A DNA stretch of 64,000 bases from Streptomyces sp. R44 (GCF_041053105.1 NZ_CP163444.1:4030001-4094000); one strand, 5' to 3'. Positions 1 through 8,360 are shown, counted from the stretch's first letter. Notes: generated from the letters alone by a model not told the origin. A program made the numbers and translations.

Positions 1-906
1 GGCCAGGCCCTCGCACAGGGTCATGCCGATGATCAGCAGGCCCCAGCGGCGGGGCAGACCGGTGACCGCCGCGGCGATCGTGCCGGCGAGCTGGCCGAGA
101 CCCCAGGAGGAGATGAGCAGACCCAGCGTGAGCGCGCTCTCCGAGAAGCTCTTCGAGAGGGCGGGGAGGCCGACCGAGAACAGACCGCTGTAGCTGAGCG
201 CGGCCGCCGAGATGAGCAGCAGGATGGAGCGCACCTCGCGGCTCCGGCGGGCGTAGCGCAGGCCCGAGACGATCTCCGAGCGGATCTGCGCGATCGACGG
301 CGACGCCGCCTCCGGGTCCGCGGGCCGGGCCGGGACCGCGCGCAGGCTCAGTGCCGCCAGGAAGAAGGTCGCGGCGTTGAAGAAGATCGCCGTGGTGGCA
401 CCCGCCGACGCGACCAGGGCGCCGCCGAGGACCGGGCCGAGCAGCCGGGCGCCCTGCTCGTTGAAGCCGGTCAGCGCGTTGGCGCGGGCCAGGTCCTCCT
501 TCTCCACGAGGGAGGGCACGATGCTGTCGCTGGCGGGCCAGAAGAACGCCTCCGCGGTGCCCATCACGACGGCGATCGCGTAGAACTGCCAGGTCTGCAC
601 GCCGTCGAAGACACTCGCCAGGCCGAGGGCCACCACGGCGGTGCCCCGCGACAGATGGGTCGCCAGCATGACGGTGCGGGGGGACAGGCGGTCGGTCATC
701 GCCCCGCCGATCAGCATCAGGACGCCCCGCGGGATGGCCTGGGCCAGTACGACGCCCGCCAGCGTCGCCGCCGAGCCGGTCTCCTGGAGCACCAGCCAGA
801 TGAAGGCGACCTCGAAGCTCAGGTCGCCGAGGATGGAGATGCCCTCGCCCGCCCAGACCAATCGGAATCGCCGGGAACGCAGCGGCTGCCGCAGCTGATC
901 CAGCAT
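1..906 (-). CDS. MFS exporter of the NRPS cluster, 3' end cut by the window
   Basis: The reverse strand reads from ATG at 906 to the window edge without a stop, giving about 302 residues that begin MLDQLRQPLRSRRFRLVW. The sequence shows repeated hydrophobic segments and the loop GGAMTDRLSPRT, a form of the MFS A-motif. It resembles the MFS_3/EntS-like drug and siderophore exporters, normally near 400 residues, so roughly 100 residues are missing. A GAAAGG ribosome binding site precedes the ATG. It follows the ATP-grasp gene after a 79-bp gap on the same strand and is probably the last or near-last gene of the biosynthetic operon. The inferred role is export of, and self-resistance to, the cluster product. 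The family call is secure; the substrate is inferred from position only. Confidence 0.85.
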   Translation of the reverse strand, partial: MLDQLRQPLRSRRFRLVWAGEGISILGDLSFEVAFIWLVLQETGSAATLAGVVLAQAIPRGVLMLIGGAMTDRLSPRTVMLATHLSRGTAVVALGLASVFDGVQTWQFYAIAVVMGTAEAFFWPASDSIVPSLVEKEDLARANALTGFNEQGARLLGPVLGGALVASAGATTAIFFNAATFFLAALSLRAVPARPADPEAASPSIAQIRSEIVSGLRYARRSREVRSILLLISAAALSYSGLFSVGLPALSKSFSESALTLGLLISSWGLGQLAGTIAAAVTGLPRRWGLLIIGMTLCEGLA

Positions 907-985
907 CACTTGCCTTTCTTTCGCGGCACGCCCGGCGCACCGTCGGTGTGGGGGGCCGGCCGGTGCGGCCGGCCCCTGTTCGTCG

Positions 986-2242
986 TCAGACCCCGGTCCG
1001 GTAGCCCGCGACGAAGGTGCGTGCCACCCGGTCCACGAGGTGACGCAGACCGGTGTGGTCGGGCGCGTGGCCGTGCACGAGCCCGAGCATCTGGTTGCCG
1101 ATCCGCCAGTCGACCGCCTGGCCCGGCCGGGCGAGGACGTCGACGGCGGTGATCCCGTCGAGGGCTCTCACCTCGTCCACGCCGTCGAGGGCCGTCAGTT
1201 CGCGTGCCTCGACGGGCGGGAGGAGCACCCATTCGAAGGTGACCCCGGAGAAGTCGAAGGAGGGCGCGGCGGGCCGTCGGCCGAGTGCGAGGTCGAGCGC
1301 GAAACGCACCAGGCTGTCCTGCGAGGCCCTGGGGAGGAGATCCACCACGTGTCCGCCGACGCGGCCGTTGACCTCGATGATCCGGGGGCCGGACGGGGTC
1401 AGTTTCACTTCGGTGTGGGTCACCGAGTCCCGGATGCCGAGCGCCCGCACGGCGGCCGCGGCCAGCTCCTTCACCTCGTCCGCCAGCGCCGGGGGCAGCG
1501 TGGAGGGGAGGAAGAAGCCGGTCTCGCGGAACGGCTCGGCCAGCGGCAGCTTGCCCGACACACAGGAGGCCAGCACCTCCCCCCGGTACACCAGGCCCTC
1601 CACGGACACGTAGTCGCCCCACCCTTCGCCGGCGGCCGAGGGGTCCCCGACGAGGCACTCCTCGACGACGAACACCCGGTCCTGGCCGACGTCGCCCGAC
1701 ATCACGGCGGGCAGTTCGCGGGCGGCCTGCTCGGCCGAGTCCAGCCGGACGGTGTTCCGGCTGCCGGCGCCCGTCCGGGGCTTGACCACGACCGGGTAGC
1801 CCAGCTCCGCGGCCGCCTCCAGCACCCGCTCGGGGGAGTCTGCCAGCCGGCATCCGGTGGCGTCCACGCCCGCGGCGGCCAGCGCCGCGCGCTGTGCCAG
1901 CTTGTCGGTGAGCAGCCTCGTGGTCTCGGCGCCGTGGTACGGGAGGCCGAGCCGTTCCGCGAGTTCCGAGGTCAGGCCGAGGCAGTACTCGCTGAAGGTC
2001 ACGATGGCCTCGGGCGCTTCCGCGCGCACCGCGGCGGCGGCCTCGTCCGGGCCGAGGCCGGTGATGTCGCAGACCGTGGCGCGCCGGCGCAGTCCGCGGA
2101 GCAGCGGTGCGACGCCCGGCTTGGCCGTGTCGCACACGAAGAACACCTCGCACAGGCCCTTGGCGTCGGCCAGGACCGTGCCCGGTCCGACCGAGCCGTC
2201 GGCGTACACGACGGCGACGCGGGGCAGCGGCTGTTCCGTCAT
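986..2242 (-). CDS. ATP-grasp carboxylate-amine ligase
   Basis: About 418 residues. ATP-grasp enzymes activate a carboxylate as an acyl phosphate and couple it to an amine. The visible ATP-grasp features are the nucleotide-binding stretch YPVVVKPRTGAGSRNT, the acidic segment VFVVEECLVG and the metal-binding end PRIIEVNGRVGGH. The ATG at 2242 overlaps the TGA of the methyltransferase gene (ATGA), which decides against the longer in-frame start at 2272. Similar ligases in peptide antibiotic clusters add a terminal amino acid or make dipeptides. The assembly line here lacks an in-line thioesterase, so this enzyme may extend or release the peptide, or make an unusual building block. The family is clear; the substrate is unknown. 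Confidence 0.85.
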   Translation of the reverse strand: MTEQPLPRVAVVYADGSVGPGTVLADAKGLCEVFFVCDTAKPGVAPLLRGLRRRATVCDITGLGPDEAAAAVRAEAPEAIVTFSEYCLGLTSELAERLGLPYHGAETTRLLTDKLAQRAALAAAGVDATGCRLADSPERVLEAAAELGYPVVVKPRTGAGSRNTVRLDSAEQAARELPAVMSGDVGQDRVFVVEECLVGDPSAAGEGWGDYVSVEGLVYRGEVLASCVSGKLPLAEPFRETGFFLPSTLPPALADEVKELAAAAVRALGIRDSVTHTEVKLTPSGPRIIEVNGRVGGHVVDLLPRASQDSLVRFALDLALGRRPAAPSFDFSGVTFEWVLLPPVEARELTALDGVDEVRALDGITAVDVLARPGQAVDWRIGNQMLGLVHGHAPDHTGLRHLVDRVARTFVAGYRTGV

Positions 2243-3258
2243 CGGGCCACTTCCACCTCGGACAGCGACCACTGGGGCCGGCCCGGGACGGGGATCGTGT
2301 CCGTGTCCGAGAACCTCAGCCCGGCGGCCGACAGCAGCACGGTCAGCTCCGAGCGGCTGCGCAGCTTGCCGCCGAAGTGGACGAGGGCGTGCAGGTCGCC
2401 GATCGGGGCGAAGGAGCCGGCCGTGACGCGCTCCGGCATGTCGGCGTCGACGATGAGCAGCCGGGCCTCCGGGGTCATCGCGGCGGCGCAGTGGCGCAGG
2501 ATCCGCAGGGCGTCCTCGTCGTTCCAGTTGGGCAGCACCCGGACCAGGAGGTAGCGGTCCGCGCCCGGGACGATGCCGTCGAGGAAGGATCCGGTCGTCG
2601 TGCGGGCCCGGCCCTCCAGGGCGGGGTCGTCGAGCCGCCGGCGGGCCTCCTCGATCACGTGCGGGATCTCCTGGAGGGTGCCCTCCAGGTGCGGGCGGGC
2701 GAGGAGGAGCTCGGCGAGGGTGGTGCCGTTGCCGCCGCCGATGTCCGCGACCGAGCCGGCCGTGGTGAAGTCGTACGCCTCGGCCAGCGCGTCGCCGAGG
2801 CCGTCGACGGCGATGATGGTGTTGTAGTGGGCCGCCAGTTCGGGGTGGGAGTCGAGGAAGCCGTAGAAGTCGGTCCCGTGGCGGTCCTGGAAGCCGCTGC
2901 CGTCCGTACGGAGGAGGTCGTGCAGCGAGTCGAACGAGGGGGCGCTCACCGCGCCGAAGTAGATGGCGGCGCTGTGCAGCGAGTCCTCCGCGTCGCTGCG
3001 CAGGGGCTCGGCGAGCGGGGTCGTCCCGAACGTGCCGTCGGGGTGGCTCTCCAGCAGGCCGACCGCGACGAGCGCCCGGAGGATCTGGAGCAGCCGGTCG
3101 GGCCGGGTCCCGGTCCGTTCGGCCAGCGGGCCGAGCGCGACGGGCCCCTCCGCGAGGAGATCGGCCAGGCCCAGCCGGGCGGCGGTGGTCACGAGGGCGG
3201 TGGCCCGGTAGCCACCGATCATCTCCAGGAGCCCGGAGCGGGCTTCGCCGGCGTCCAT
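2239..3258 (-). CDS. SAM-dependent methyltransferase (O-methyltransferase family 2 fold)
   Basis: 339 residues. Residues about 1-110 form the winged-helix dimerisation part seen in plant and actinomycete O-methyltransferases (ATALVTTAARLGLADLLAEG, then LLQILRALVAVGLLE). The SAM-binding motif ADIGGGNGTTLAELL lies near residue 170. In classical family members a HxWxD motif supplies the general base; the matching segment here reads RVLPNWNDEDA, so the histidine is replaced by proline. This could mean another base, an N- or C-methyltransferase, or a non-methylating relative such as the RdmB hydroxylase. It overlaps the ATP-grasp gene by 4 bp and follows mbtH after 61 bp. It is an inferred tailoring enzyme of the cluster. 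Confidence 0.85.
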   Translation of the reverse strand: MDAGEARSGLLEMIGGYRATALVTTAARLGLADLLAEGPVALGPLAERTGTRPDRLLQILRALVAVGLLESHPDGTFGTTPLAEPLRSDAEDSLHSAAIYFGAVSAPSFDSLHDLLRTDGSGFQDRHGTDFYGFLDSHPELAAHYNTIIAVDGLGDALAEAYDFTTAGSVADIGGGNGTTLAELLLARPHLEGTLQEIPHVIEEARRRLDDPALEGRARTTTGSFLDGIVPGADRYLLVRVLPNWNDEDALRILRHCAAAMTPEARLLIVDADMPERVTAGSFAPIGDLHALVHFGGKLRSRSELTVLLSAAGLRFSDTDTIPVPGRPQWSLSEVEVAR

Positions 3259-3319
3259 GTGTGCGTTCCTCTCTGTGCGTCGGTTCCCGGCACCGGTCTC
3301 GGTTCGGGTGTGCGGGGGG

Positions 3320-3514
3320 TCAGGACCGGGCGGTGCGGAGCGATTTGGGGGTCATGTCCGTCCACTCGTCCTCGATCCGCAGCAGGCAGTTCTCGCGGCT
3401 GGCCGCGGCGCCGCTGGTGCGCCAGCCGAGCGGGACCTCGTGGTGGGTGGGCCAGATCGAGTACTGCTCCTCGTCGTTGACGACGACGTGGAAGAGGTCC
3501 TGGAAGGGATTCAT
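3320..3514 (-). CDS. MbtH-like protein
   Basis: 64 residues, the usual size. It carries the conserved MbtH pattern: NPF at residues 2-4, VVNDEEQYSIWP, PLGW, and CLLRIEDEWTDMTPKSL. MbtH proteins bind adenylation domains of NRPSs and are often needed for their folding and activity. The ATG overlaps the upstream TGA at 3511-3514, so it is translationally coupled. It presumably serves one or more of the four adenylation domains of this cluster, perhaps the free-standing A-T protein two genes upstream. The identification is secure. Confidence 0.95.
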   Translation of the reverse strand: MNPFQDLFHVVVNDEEQYSIWPTHHEVPLGWRTSGAAASRENCLLRIEDEWTDMTPKSLRTARS

Positions 3515-4239
3515 CGGGTGGCTCCTTCGTCGAGGGTGAGGGCGGGCAGCTCGTACCGGTCCACGGCGGCCTGGTAGAGCTCGCGCAGCAGGGGGTCGCG
3601 GACCCTGCCGCGCTCGTAGTGGGAGCGGAAGGTGGTGTCGTACTTCTCGAACCAGTCCCGGCGGCCGGTCAGGAAGAGCACGTCGTGCGGGGCCATCCGG
3701 CGCATCGCGAGAAGGCCGATCGGGGCCACCGAGACCCGGAAGCCGGTGTTGCGCACGGCCCGTTCGTCGCAGTTCGGGTGGAACTGGCCGATCATCAGGC
3801 CGGCCTCCACGGCGAGGTTCTTCAGCGACTCGTAGGCGTCGTCGAGGCGCTGCCAGCCGTCCGGGCCGGTGTGCGGCATGACGACGAGCCGGCATTCCAG
3901 CGAGGCGCCGGACTTGGGCTGCGGTTCCATCGTCAGGGCGAAGTCGACGAGTTCCTCGGTGAGCGCCTCGGTGATGCCCGTCGTGGTGGAGCCGTCGACG
4001 TCGTAGCGGAAGTGGAACTGCACGGCCTGGTCGTTGAGGGCCGGCGGGACGAACGGGCAGACCGGGCCGGTCCTGCCGAGCTGTTCGTGCGAGCCGCCCA
4101 CGTAGTCGCGCAGCCAGGCGTCGACGACGGCGAGGTCCGCGGCGAAGACGTGGCCGGCGGGCTCGGTGCGGATGTGGAGGCGGCGGCGCTCGGCCGGCAC
4201 TCTGCGGGTGGCCGTGGCGGGGGCGGTCGTCGTGCTCAC
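3511..4239 (-). CDS. Uncharacterised protein of an NRPS-cluster family (possibly DUF6875)
   Basis: 242 residues starting at a GTG that overlaps the stop of the A-T gene (GTGA). I do not recognise a characterised family; it may be DUF6875, but that is from memory. No transmembrane segment or signal peptide is visible. Features that look conserved are GRTGPVCPFVPPALND, a VVMPHTGPDGWQRLDDAY segment, GQFHPNCDERAVRNTGFR and RRDWFEKYDTTFRSHYERG. The Cys, His and Asp residues in CPF, HPNCDE and the final WFEKYDTTF would suit an enzyme. Its place between the A-T didomain and mbtH, coupled to both, suggests a step acting on the amino acid carried by the A-T protein. Function unknown. Confidence 0.7.
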   Translation of the reverse strand: MSTTTAPATATRRVPAERRRLHIRTEPAGHVFAADLAVVDAWLRDYVGGSHEQLGRTGPVCPFVPPALNDQAVQFHFRYDVDGSTTTGITEALTEELVDFALTMEPQPKSGASLECRLVVMPHTGPDGWQRLDDAYESLKNLAVEAGLMIGQFHPNCDERAVRNTGFRVSVAPIGLLAMRRMAPHDVLFLTGRRDWFEKYDTTFRSHYERGRVRDPLLRELYQAAVDRYELPALTLDEGATR

Positions 4240-6119
4240 GCGGCGGCCTCCGTGCCGAGCAGGTCCTCGACGAGACCGGCCAGCTCTCCGTACGACTCCA
4301 GGGCGTAGACCTCGGCGAAGTCCAGCTCCACTCCGATTCCGGTGCGGACGTCCTCGACCAGGCGCATCAGGTCGAGCGAGCTGCCGCCGTCGGCGAAGAA
4401 GTCGGAGTCGGGTCCGGGCACGATCCCGGTGTGCCGCTGCCAGAGCTCCGCCAGCGCGGGAAGGGGCGTGGTGAGGGCGGGCTCCGGTGCGGTCGCGAGC
4501 CCGGCGGGGACCTGCGGCTCGGGAGAGGTCTGCGGATCGGGCGAGGTCTGCGGCCCGTCCGAGGTCCGCTGCTCGGGGCGGGCGGTCGGCTCCGCCAGTC
4601 GGCGCAGGGCCTCGCGGTCCACCTTTCCCGTCGGGCCCAGCGGGAGGGCGTCGACGGCGAGGATCCGCTCCGCCACCAGATGGCGCGGTACGCGCAGGCA
4701 GGCCCGCTCGCGCAGGGCCGCGGTGTCGAGCCCGGCCGGCGTGACGAAGGCGAGCAGGGTCGCGCCTTCCCCGGTCCGCTCGGCCAGCACGGCCACGTCG
4801 GCGACCTCCGGGTCGGCGGCCAGCACGGCCTGCGCCTCGGCGAGGTCCACCCGGAAGCCGCGGACCTTCACCTCGTCGTCCGTCCGGCCCAGGAACTCCA
4901 GGGCGCCGCTGGGCAGCAGCCGGGCGCGGTCGCCCGTGCGGTACATGCGGGCGCCGGGGGTCGCGGCGAAGGGGTCGGGCAGGAAGCGCTCGGCGGTGGC
5001 GGCCGGGCGGTCGAGGTAGCCGCGGGCCAGCCGGTCGCCGCCGACGAACAGCTCGCCGGACGAGTCGCCCGTCACGGCGTCCAGCCGCTCGTCCAGGACG
5101 TAGCAGAGGGTTCCGGGGTAGGCGTACCCGATCGGCAGCGTCGCGGACTCCGCGCGGTCGCGTCCGGTGACCGGGCCCAGCGTGCTGAAGGTGGTGTTCT
5201 CGGTGGGCCCGTAGCCGTTGAGGAGCGTCGTCCCGGGGTGGGCGGCGGCGAAGGCGTCGGCCACGTCGGGGAGGACGACGTCTCCGCCGACGGTCAGCCG
5301 GCGCAGGGTGCCGAGCGCCTCCGGGTGATGGCGTGCCATCAGATGGAAGACCGCGGCGGTCAGCCAGGCCGTGGTGACCTCGGGGCGGGCGAGCTGCGCG
5401 GCGAGCTCGTGCAGCGCGAGCCGGGCCCGCGGTACGGCGACCACCCGGGCGCCGGCGAGGAGGGCGTTCCAGATCTCGAAGGTGGAGGCGTCGAAGGCCA
5501 GGGTGGAGTGCAGCAGGGTGCCGTCCTCCGGGCCGAGCCGCAGGGGCCCGGCACCGAGGGCGAGGCCGGTGACGCCGCGGTGGGTCACGCCCACCGGCTT
5601 GGGCTCACCGGTGGTCCCCGAGGTGAACATCACGTAGGCGAGGTCGTCGGGGCCGGCCGCCGGAGCGGGCAGTCGGCCGTGGCCCTCGCCGCGGCCCTCG
5701 CCTTGGCCCTCGCCGCGGCCCTCGCCGCGGCCGAGCTCGTCGACGGCGCGGGTGGTGAGACCCGGTACCGCCGGGGTCCGCTCGTCGGCGCTCAGCTGGA
5801 GCACCGCGCCGGAGAGCCGTGCCATCAGCGCGGTGCGCTCGGCGGGGAAGGACGGGTCCACCGGTACGTAGTGGGCGCCGGCGAACAGGACGGCCAGCAT
5901 GCCCAGTACGGCGGACCGGCCGCCGTGGCCGGTGAGCAGCACGGCGTCGCCGGGCCGCACACCGAGCGCGCCGAGCTCCGCGGCCGCGGCACGGGCGCGG
6001 GTCAGCAGCTCGCCGTAGGTGTACGCGCCGTCCCCGTCCACGATCGCGGTGTGGTCCGGCTGCCGTTCCGCGACGGCGGCGAACGCGTCCTCGACGCGTC
6101 GGCCGGTCGGGCTGGTCAT
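4236..6119 (-). CDS. Free-standing NRPS adenylation-thiolation (A-T) didomain
   Basis: 627 residues. The ATG at 6119 overlaps the P450 stop (ATGA). The A domain covers about residues 10-510, with A3 FTSGTTGEPKPVG near residue 168, A5 NGYGPTEN, A7 YRTGDRARL, A8 DEVKVRGFRVD and A10 GPTGKVD. The carrier motif FFADGGSSLDLMRL places the phosphopantetheine serine near residue 580. No condensation domain is present. Reading the specificity code by eye gives roughly D-A-F-A-T-G-G-F-S-K, which I cannot assign. In novobiocin- and nikkomycin-type pathways such didomains hold an amino acid as a thioester while a P450 hydroxylates its beta carbon; the adjacent P450 supports that model here. A Gly/Glu/Arg-rich linker from a 12-bp repeat lies near residues 130-146. 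Confidence 0.92.
   Translation of the reverse strand: MTSPTGRRVEDAFAAVAERQPDHTAIVDGDGAYTYGELLTRARAAAAELGALGVRPGDAVLLTGHGGRSAVLGMLAVLFAGAHYVPVDPSFPAERTALMARLSGAVLQLSADERTPAVPGLTTRAVDELGRGEGRGEGQGEGRGEGHGRLPAPAAGPDDLAYVMFTSGTTGEPKPVGVTHRGVTGLALGAGPLRLGPEDGTLLHSTLAFDASTFEIWNALLAGARVVAVPRARLALHELAAQLARPEVTTAWLTAAVFHLMARHHPEALGTLRRLTVGGDVVLPDVADAFAAAHPGTTLLNGYGPTENTTFSTLGPVTGRDRAESATLPIGYAYPGTLCYVLDERLDAVTGDSSGELFVGGDRLARGYLDRPAATAERFLPDPFAATPGARMYRTGDRARLLPSGALEFLGRTDDEVKVRGFRVDLAEAQAVLAADPEVADVAVLAERTGEGATLLAFVTPAGLDTAALRERACLRVPRHLVAERILAVDALPLGPTGKVDREALRRLAEPTARPEQRTSDGPQTSPDPQTSPEPQVPAGLATAPEPALTTPLPALAELWQRHTGIVPGPDSDFFADGGSSLDLMRLVEDVRTGIGVELDFAEVYALESYGELAGLVEDLLGTEAAA
5681..5728. repeat. 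Four tandem 12-bp units inside the A-T gene
   Basis: The plus strand shows four head-to-tail copies of ggccctcgccgc, the second ending in tt instead of gc. On the coding strand they encode an in-frame run of alternating Gly-Arg/Gln-Gly-Glu within a loop of the A domain, before the A3 motif. Unit length is a multiple of three, so copy changes would keep the frame. Confidence 0.95.
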
Positions 6120-7459
6120 CGGGTGTGCTCCTGTCCGTGGGCGGTGAAGACGGCCTGGGGGTTCGGGTCGGGGGCGAGGGCGATGTGGGGGCGGAGCGTG
6201 GTCACGGGCTCCGGGTCGAGGAGCCCGAACAGGCCGTGCCGGAGCACGGTGGCGGCGACCAACTGCGCTTCCAGGAGCGAGTACTGGCGACCCAGGCACT
6301 GGTGGGGGCCCGCACCGAAGGGCAGGTACTGCTGGGCCGGCGGACGGTCGCCGAGGAAGCGCTCCGGACGGAACTCCTCGGGGGCCTCCCAGAGTTCGGG
6401 ATCGTGGTGCATGACGTAGGTGGCGGCGAGCACCACGTCGCCCGGGACCAGCTCGATCCCGGCGGCCTCCAGCGGCTCCTCGATGGTGCGGACCAGGGCC
6501 CAGGCCGGCGGGGTGAGCCGCAGCGACTCCTCGACCACGGCCCGCAGATAGGGCAGCGACCCGTTCGGGGCCGAGGGCAGCGCGGCCAGCGCGTCGAGGT
6601 CCTCGGCGCGGACCTCCGCCAGGCTCCGGCTCAGCGCCTCCGGGGAGTGCGCCAGATTGTGGAAGATCCAGGTCAGCAGGGTGCCCATGGTCTCGACGCC
6701 CGCCACGAAGACCGAGAGCAGCTCCTCGCGGAGCACCTGGTGGGGGTCCTCGCCGGCGGCGGCCTCCTCGCCGAGGGCGGCGACGATCTCGGCCAGCACG
6801 CCGGGCTCGGAGGCGGGGCAGCCGAACTGTCCGGCCCGCCCGGCGATGAAGGTCTCCAGCACCTCGCGGCGCTTGAGGAAGGCCTCGTAGTCGCCCTCGT
6901 CGACGGTGTCCGGGAGGAACAGCCGGTGGTCCAGGTACTCCACGGCCTCCTGGAGGGCCTCGGTGAGCTCCAGGAGTTCGGGTCCGTCGAGCGCCGGGTC
7001 GACCGAGCGCAGGATCACCTGGACGCTGAGCCGCTGCATGGTCGTCGCGAGGTCCATCAGCTGCCCGGTGCCGCCCAGCAGCTCGCGCCGGACGAAGTCC
7101 TCGGCGGCGCGCAGGACGACGCCGTGGCCGGCGGCGACCGCGCGGGGCGTGAACATCGGGCGGAGCAGGTTCCGGCGGCGGCGCCACCGGTCACCGGTGG
7201 CGGCCACGAACAGGCCGCTGCCGACCAGCTGGCGCAGCAGCTCCCGGTGGGTGCGCAGGCCGTGCACCAGGGCGGCATTGGCCAGCGCGGGCTCGGTGGT
7301 GATGAGGATGCGCTGTTCGCCCTTGCCCTCGCCCTCGTCGTACGGGATGACGCAGACCGTTCCTTCGGCGCGTATCCGGGTCAGGGTGCCGAGCGGGTCG
7401 CTGCGCATCCCCTGGTTGAACCCGTCGAGGTCGACGGGGCTGTCGGTGACGGTCGCCAT
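6116..7459 (-). CDS. Cytochrome P450, likely acting on a carrier-bound amino acid
   Basis: About 447 residues from the ATG at 7459. An in-frame GTG at 7468 is possible, but a GGGGAG box is well spaced only from the ATG. P450 landmarks are the I-helix acid-alcohol pair in FVAGVETMGT (near residue 255), the K-helix EESLRL, and the haem loop FGAGPHQCLG with the cysteine ligand near residue 388. There is no membrane anchor, so it is soluble and needs separate redox partners; none is encoded nearby. Its TGA overlaps the start of the A-T didomain gene, matching known P450/A-T pairs that make beta-hydroxy amino acids. The substrate is inferred. Confidence 0.93.
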   Translation of the reverse strand: MATVTDSPVDLDGFNQGMRSDPLGTLTRIRAEGTVCVIPYDEGEGKGEQRILITTEPALANAALVHGLRTHRELLRQLVGSGLFVAATGDRWRRRRNLLRPMFTPRAVAAGHGVVLRAAEDFVRRELLGGTGQLMDLATTMQRLSVQVILRSVDPALDGPELLELTEALQEAVEYLDHRLFLPDTVDEGDYEAFLKRREVLETFIAGRAGQFGCPASEPGVLAEIVAALGEEAAAGEDPHQVLREELLSVFVAGVETMGTLLTWIFHNLAHSPEALSRSLAEVRAEDLDALAALPSAPNGSLPYLRAVVEESLRLTPPAWALVRTIEEPLEAAGIELVPGDVVLAATYVMHHDPELWEAPEEFRPERFLGDRPPAQQYLPFGAGPHQCLGRQYSLLEAQLVAATVLRHGLFGLLDPEPVTTLRPHIALAPDPNPQAVFTAHGQEHTR

Positions 7460-7460
7460 C

Positions 7461-8360
7461 TCAGCCACGCTCCCCTGCGGTGGTCTCGGCGGCGTCCCCG
7501 GCCGCCGGGATGATCTGCTGGGCGTACTCGCTCATGACCCAGCCCTCCTCGGTCCGCACCGAGGTCCGCTGGCGCTCCTTGAAGCCGCCGTCGTTCTCCT
7601 GGTGCCAGGCGAACGGCGGGCGGAGCAGCCGGCGCTCGACCGGCGTCCAGTCGTCGGAGTCGACGTCCTCGGGCACGGGGGCCGGCGAGGTGTGCTGGAC
7701 CATCCCGGCGGTGTAGCGGCAGAAGACCACGCGCCGCTCGAAGTCGGCCTCCCAGGGCCAGCTGCCGTGGGTCGCGGTGTCCGCGAAGAGCACCACGGAA
7801 CCGGCCTTCACCGGCACCCGGCTGACGAAGTCGCCGGTCTTCTCCCAGGCGGCGTACTCGTCGGGCATCGGGAAGTGCGACTTGTGGCTGCCCGGCACGA
7901 CGGCGAAGCCGCCCTGGTCGGCGAGGGCGTCGGTGAGGCAGAAGGCCACGATCAGGTGGCCGGCGTAGATCTGGCCGTCGCGGACCTGGTAGCTCAGCGG
8001 CGGGTACTCCCAGGGGGTGTTGCCGTTGTGCAGGACGAGCGCGCCGGCGCCCTTGCGGGAGAAGAGGACCTGGCCCTCGTCGTAGCGCAGGTCGGCGCCG
8101 AGGAGCTCCTCCAGGTACGGCAGCACCTTGGGGTGCGCGAGCAGGTCGCGGACCGGGCGGTCCGTCGTGTGGAGGGGACCGGCGTTGGCGATGAAGGGGT
8201 TGTACTGCTTGAGCAGCCCGAAGTCGTGCTTGTTCTCGCCCTCCCAGAGGCCGTGGCCGTCCAGGGCGGAGTTCAGCGCGGCGAGCTCGTCGGCGTCCAG
8301 CACGCCCTCCAGGACGAGGTAGCCGTTCAGGTCGAAGCGGTACTTCTCTTCCTCGTTCAT
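7461..8360 (-). CDS. PhyH-family Fe(II)/2-oxoglutarate enzyme with an HxG iron site
   Basis: 299 residues from ATG at 8360, 29 bp after the NRPS stop. The fold is shown by GYLVLEGVLD near the N-terminus, FCLTDALADQGGFAVVPGSH in the middle, and the distal histidine in TATHGSWPW (His198) followed about 11 residues later by the Arg pair 209-210 that should bind 2-oxoglutarate. The proximal motif, normally HxD, reads LHNGNTPWEY (His111-Asn112-Gly113). A glycine or alanine at the acid position is the mark of non-haem iron halogenases such as SyrB2, WelO5 and BesD, where chloride fills the open site. Some PhyH relatives with this pattern have unknown roles. Tailoring hydroxylase or halogenase; the family call is firm, the reaction open. 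Confidence 0.88.
   Translation of the reverse strand: MNEEEKYRFDLNGYLVLEGVLDADELAALNSALDGHGLWEGENKHDFGLLKQYNPFIANAGPLHTTDRPVRDLLAHPKVLPYLEELLGADLRYDEGQVLFSRKGAGALVLHNGNTPWEYPPLSYQVRDGQIYAGHLIVAFCLTDALADQGGFAVVPGSHKSHFPMPDEYAAWEKTGDFVSRVPVKAGSVVLFADTATHGSWPWEADFERRVVFCRYTAGMVQHTSPAPVPEDVDSDDWTPVERRLLRPPFAWHQENDGGFKERQRTSVRTEEGWVMSEYAQQIIPAAGDAAETTAGERG

Noticed and set aside
4236..7187. An upstream extension of the A-T frame
   Set aside because: It overlaps the P450 gene in another frame; the ATGA overlap at 6116-6119 and the domain start fix the shorter gene.
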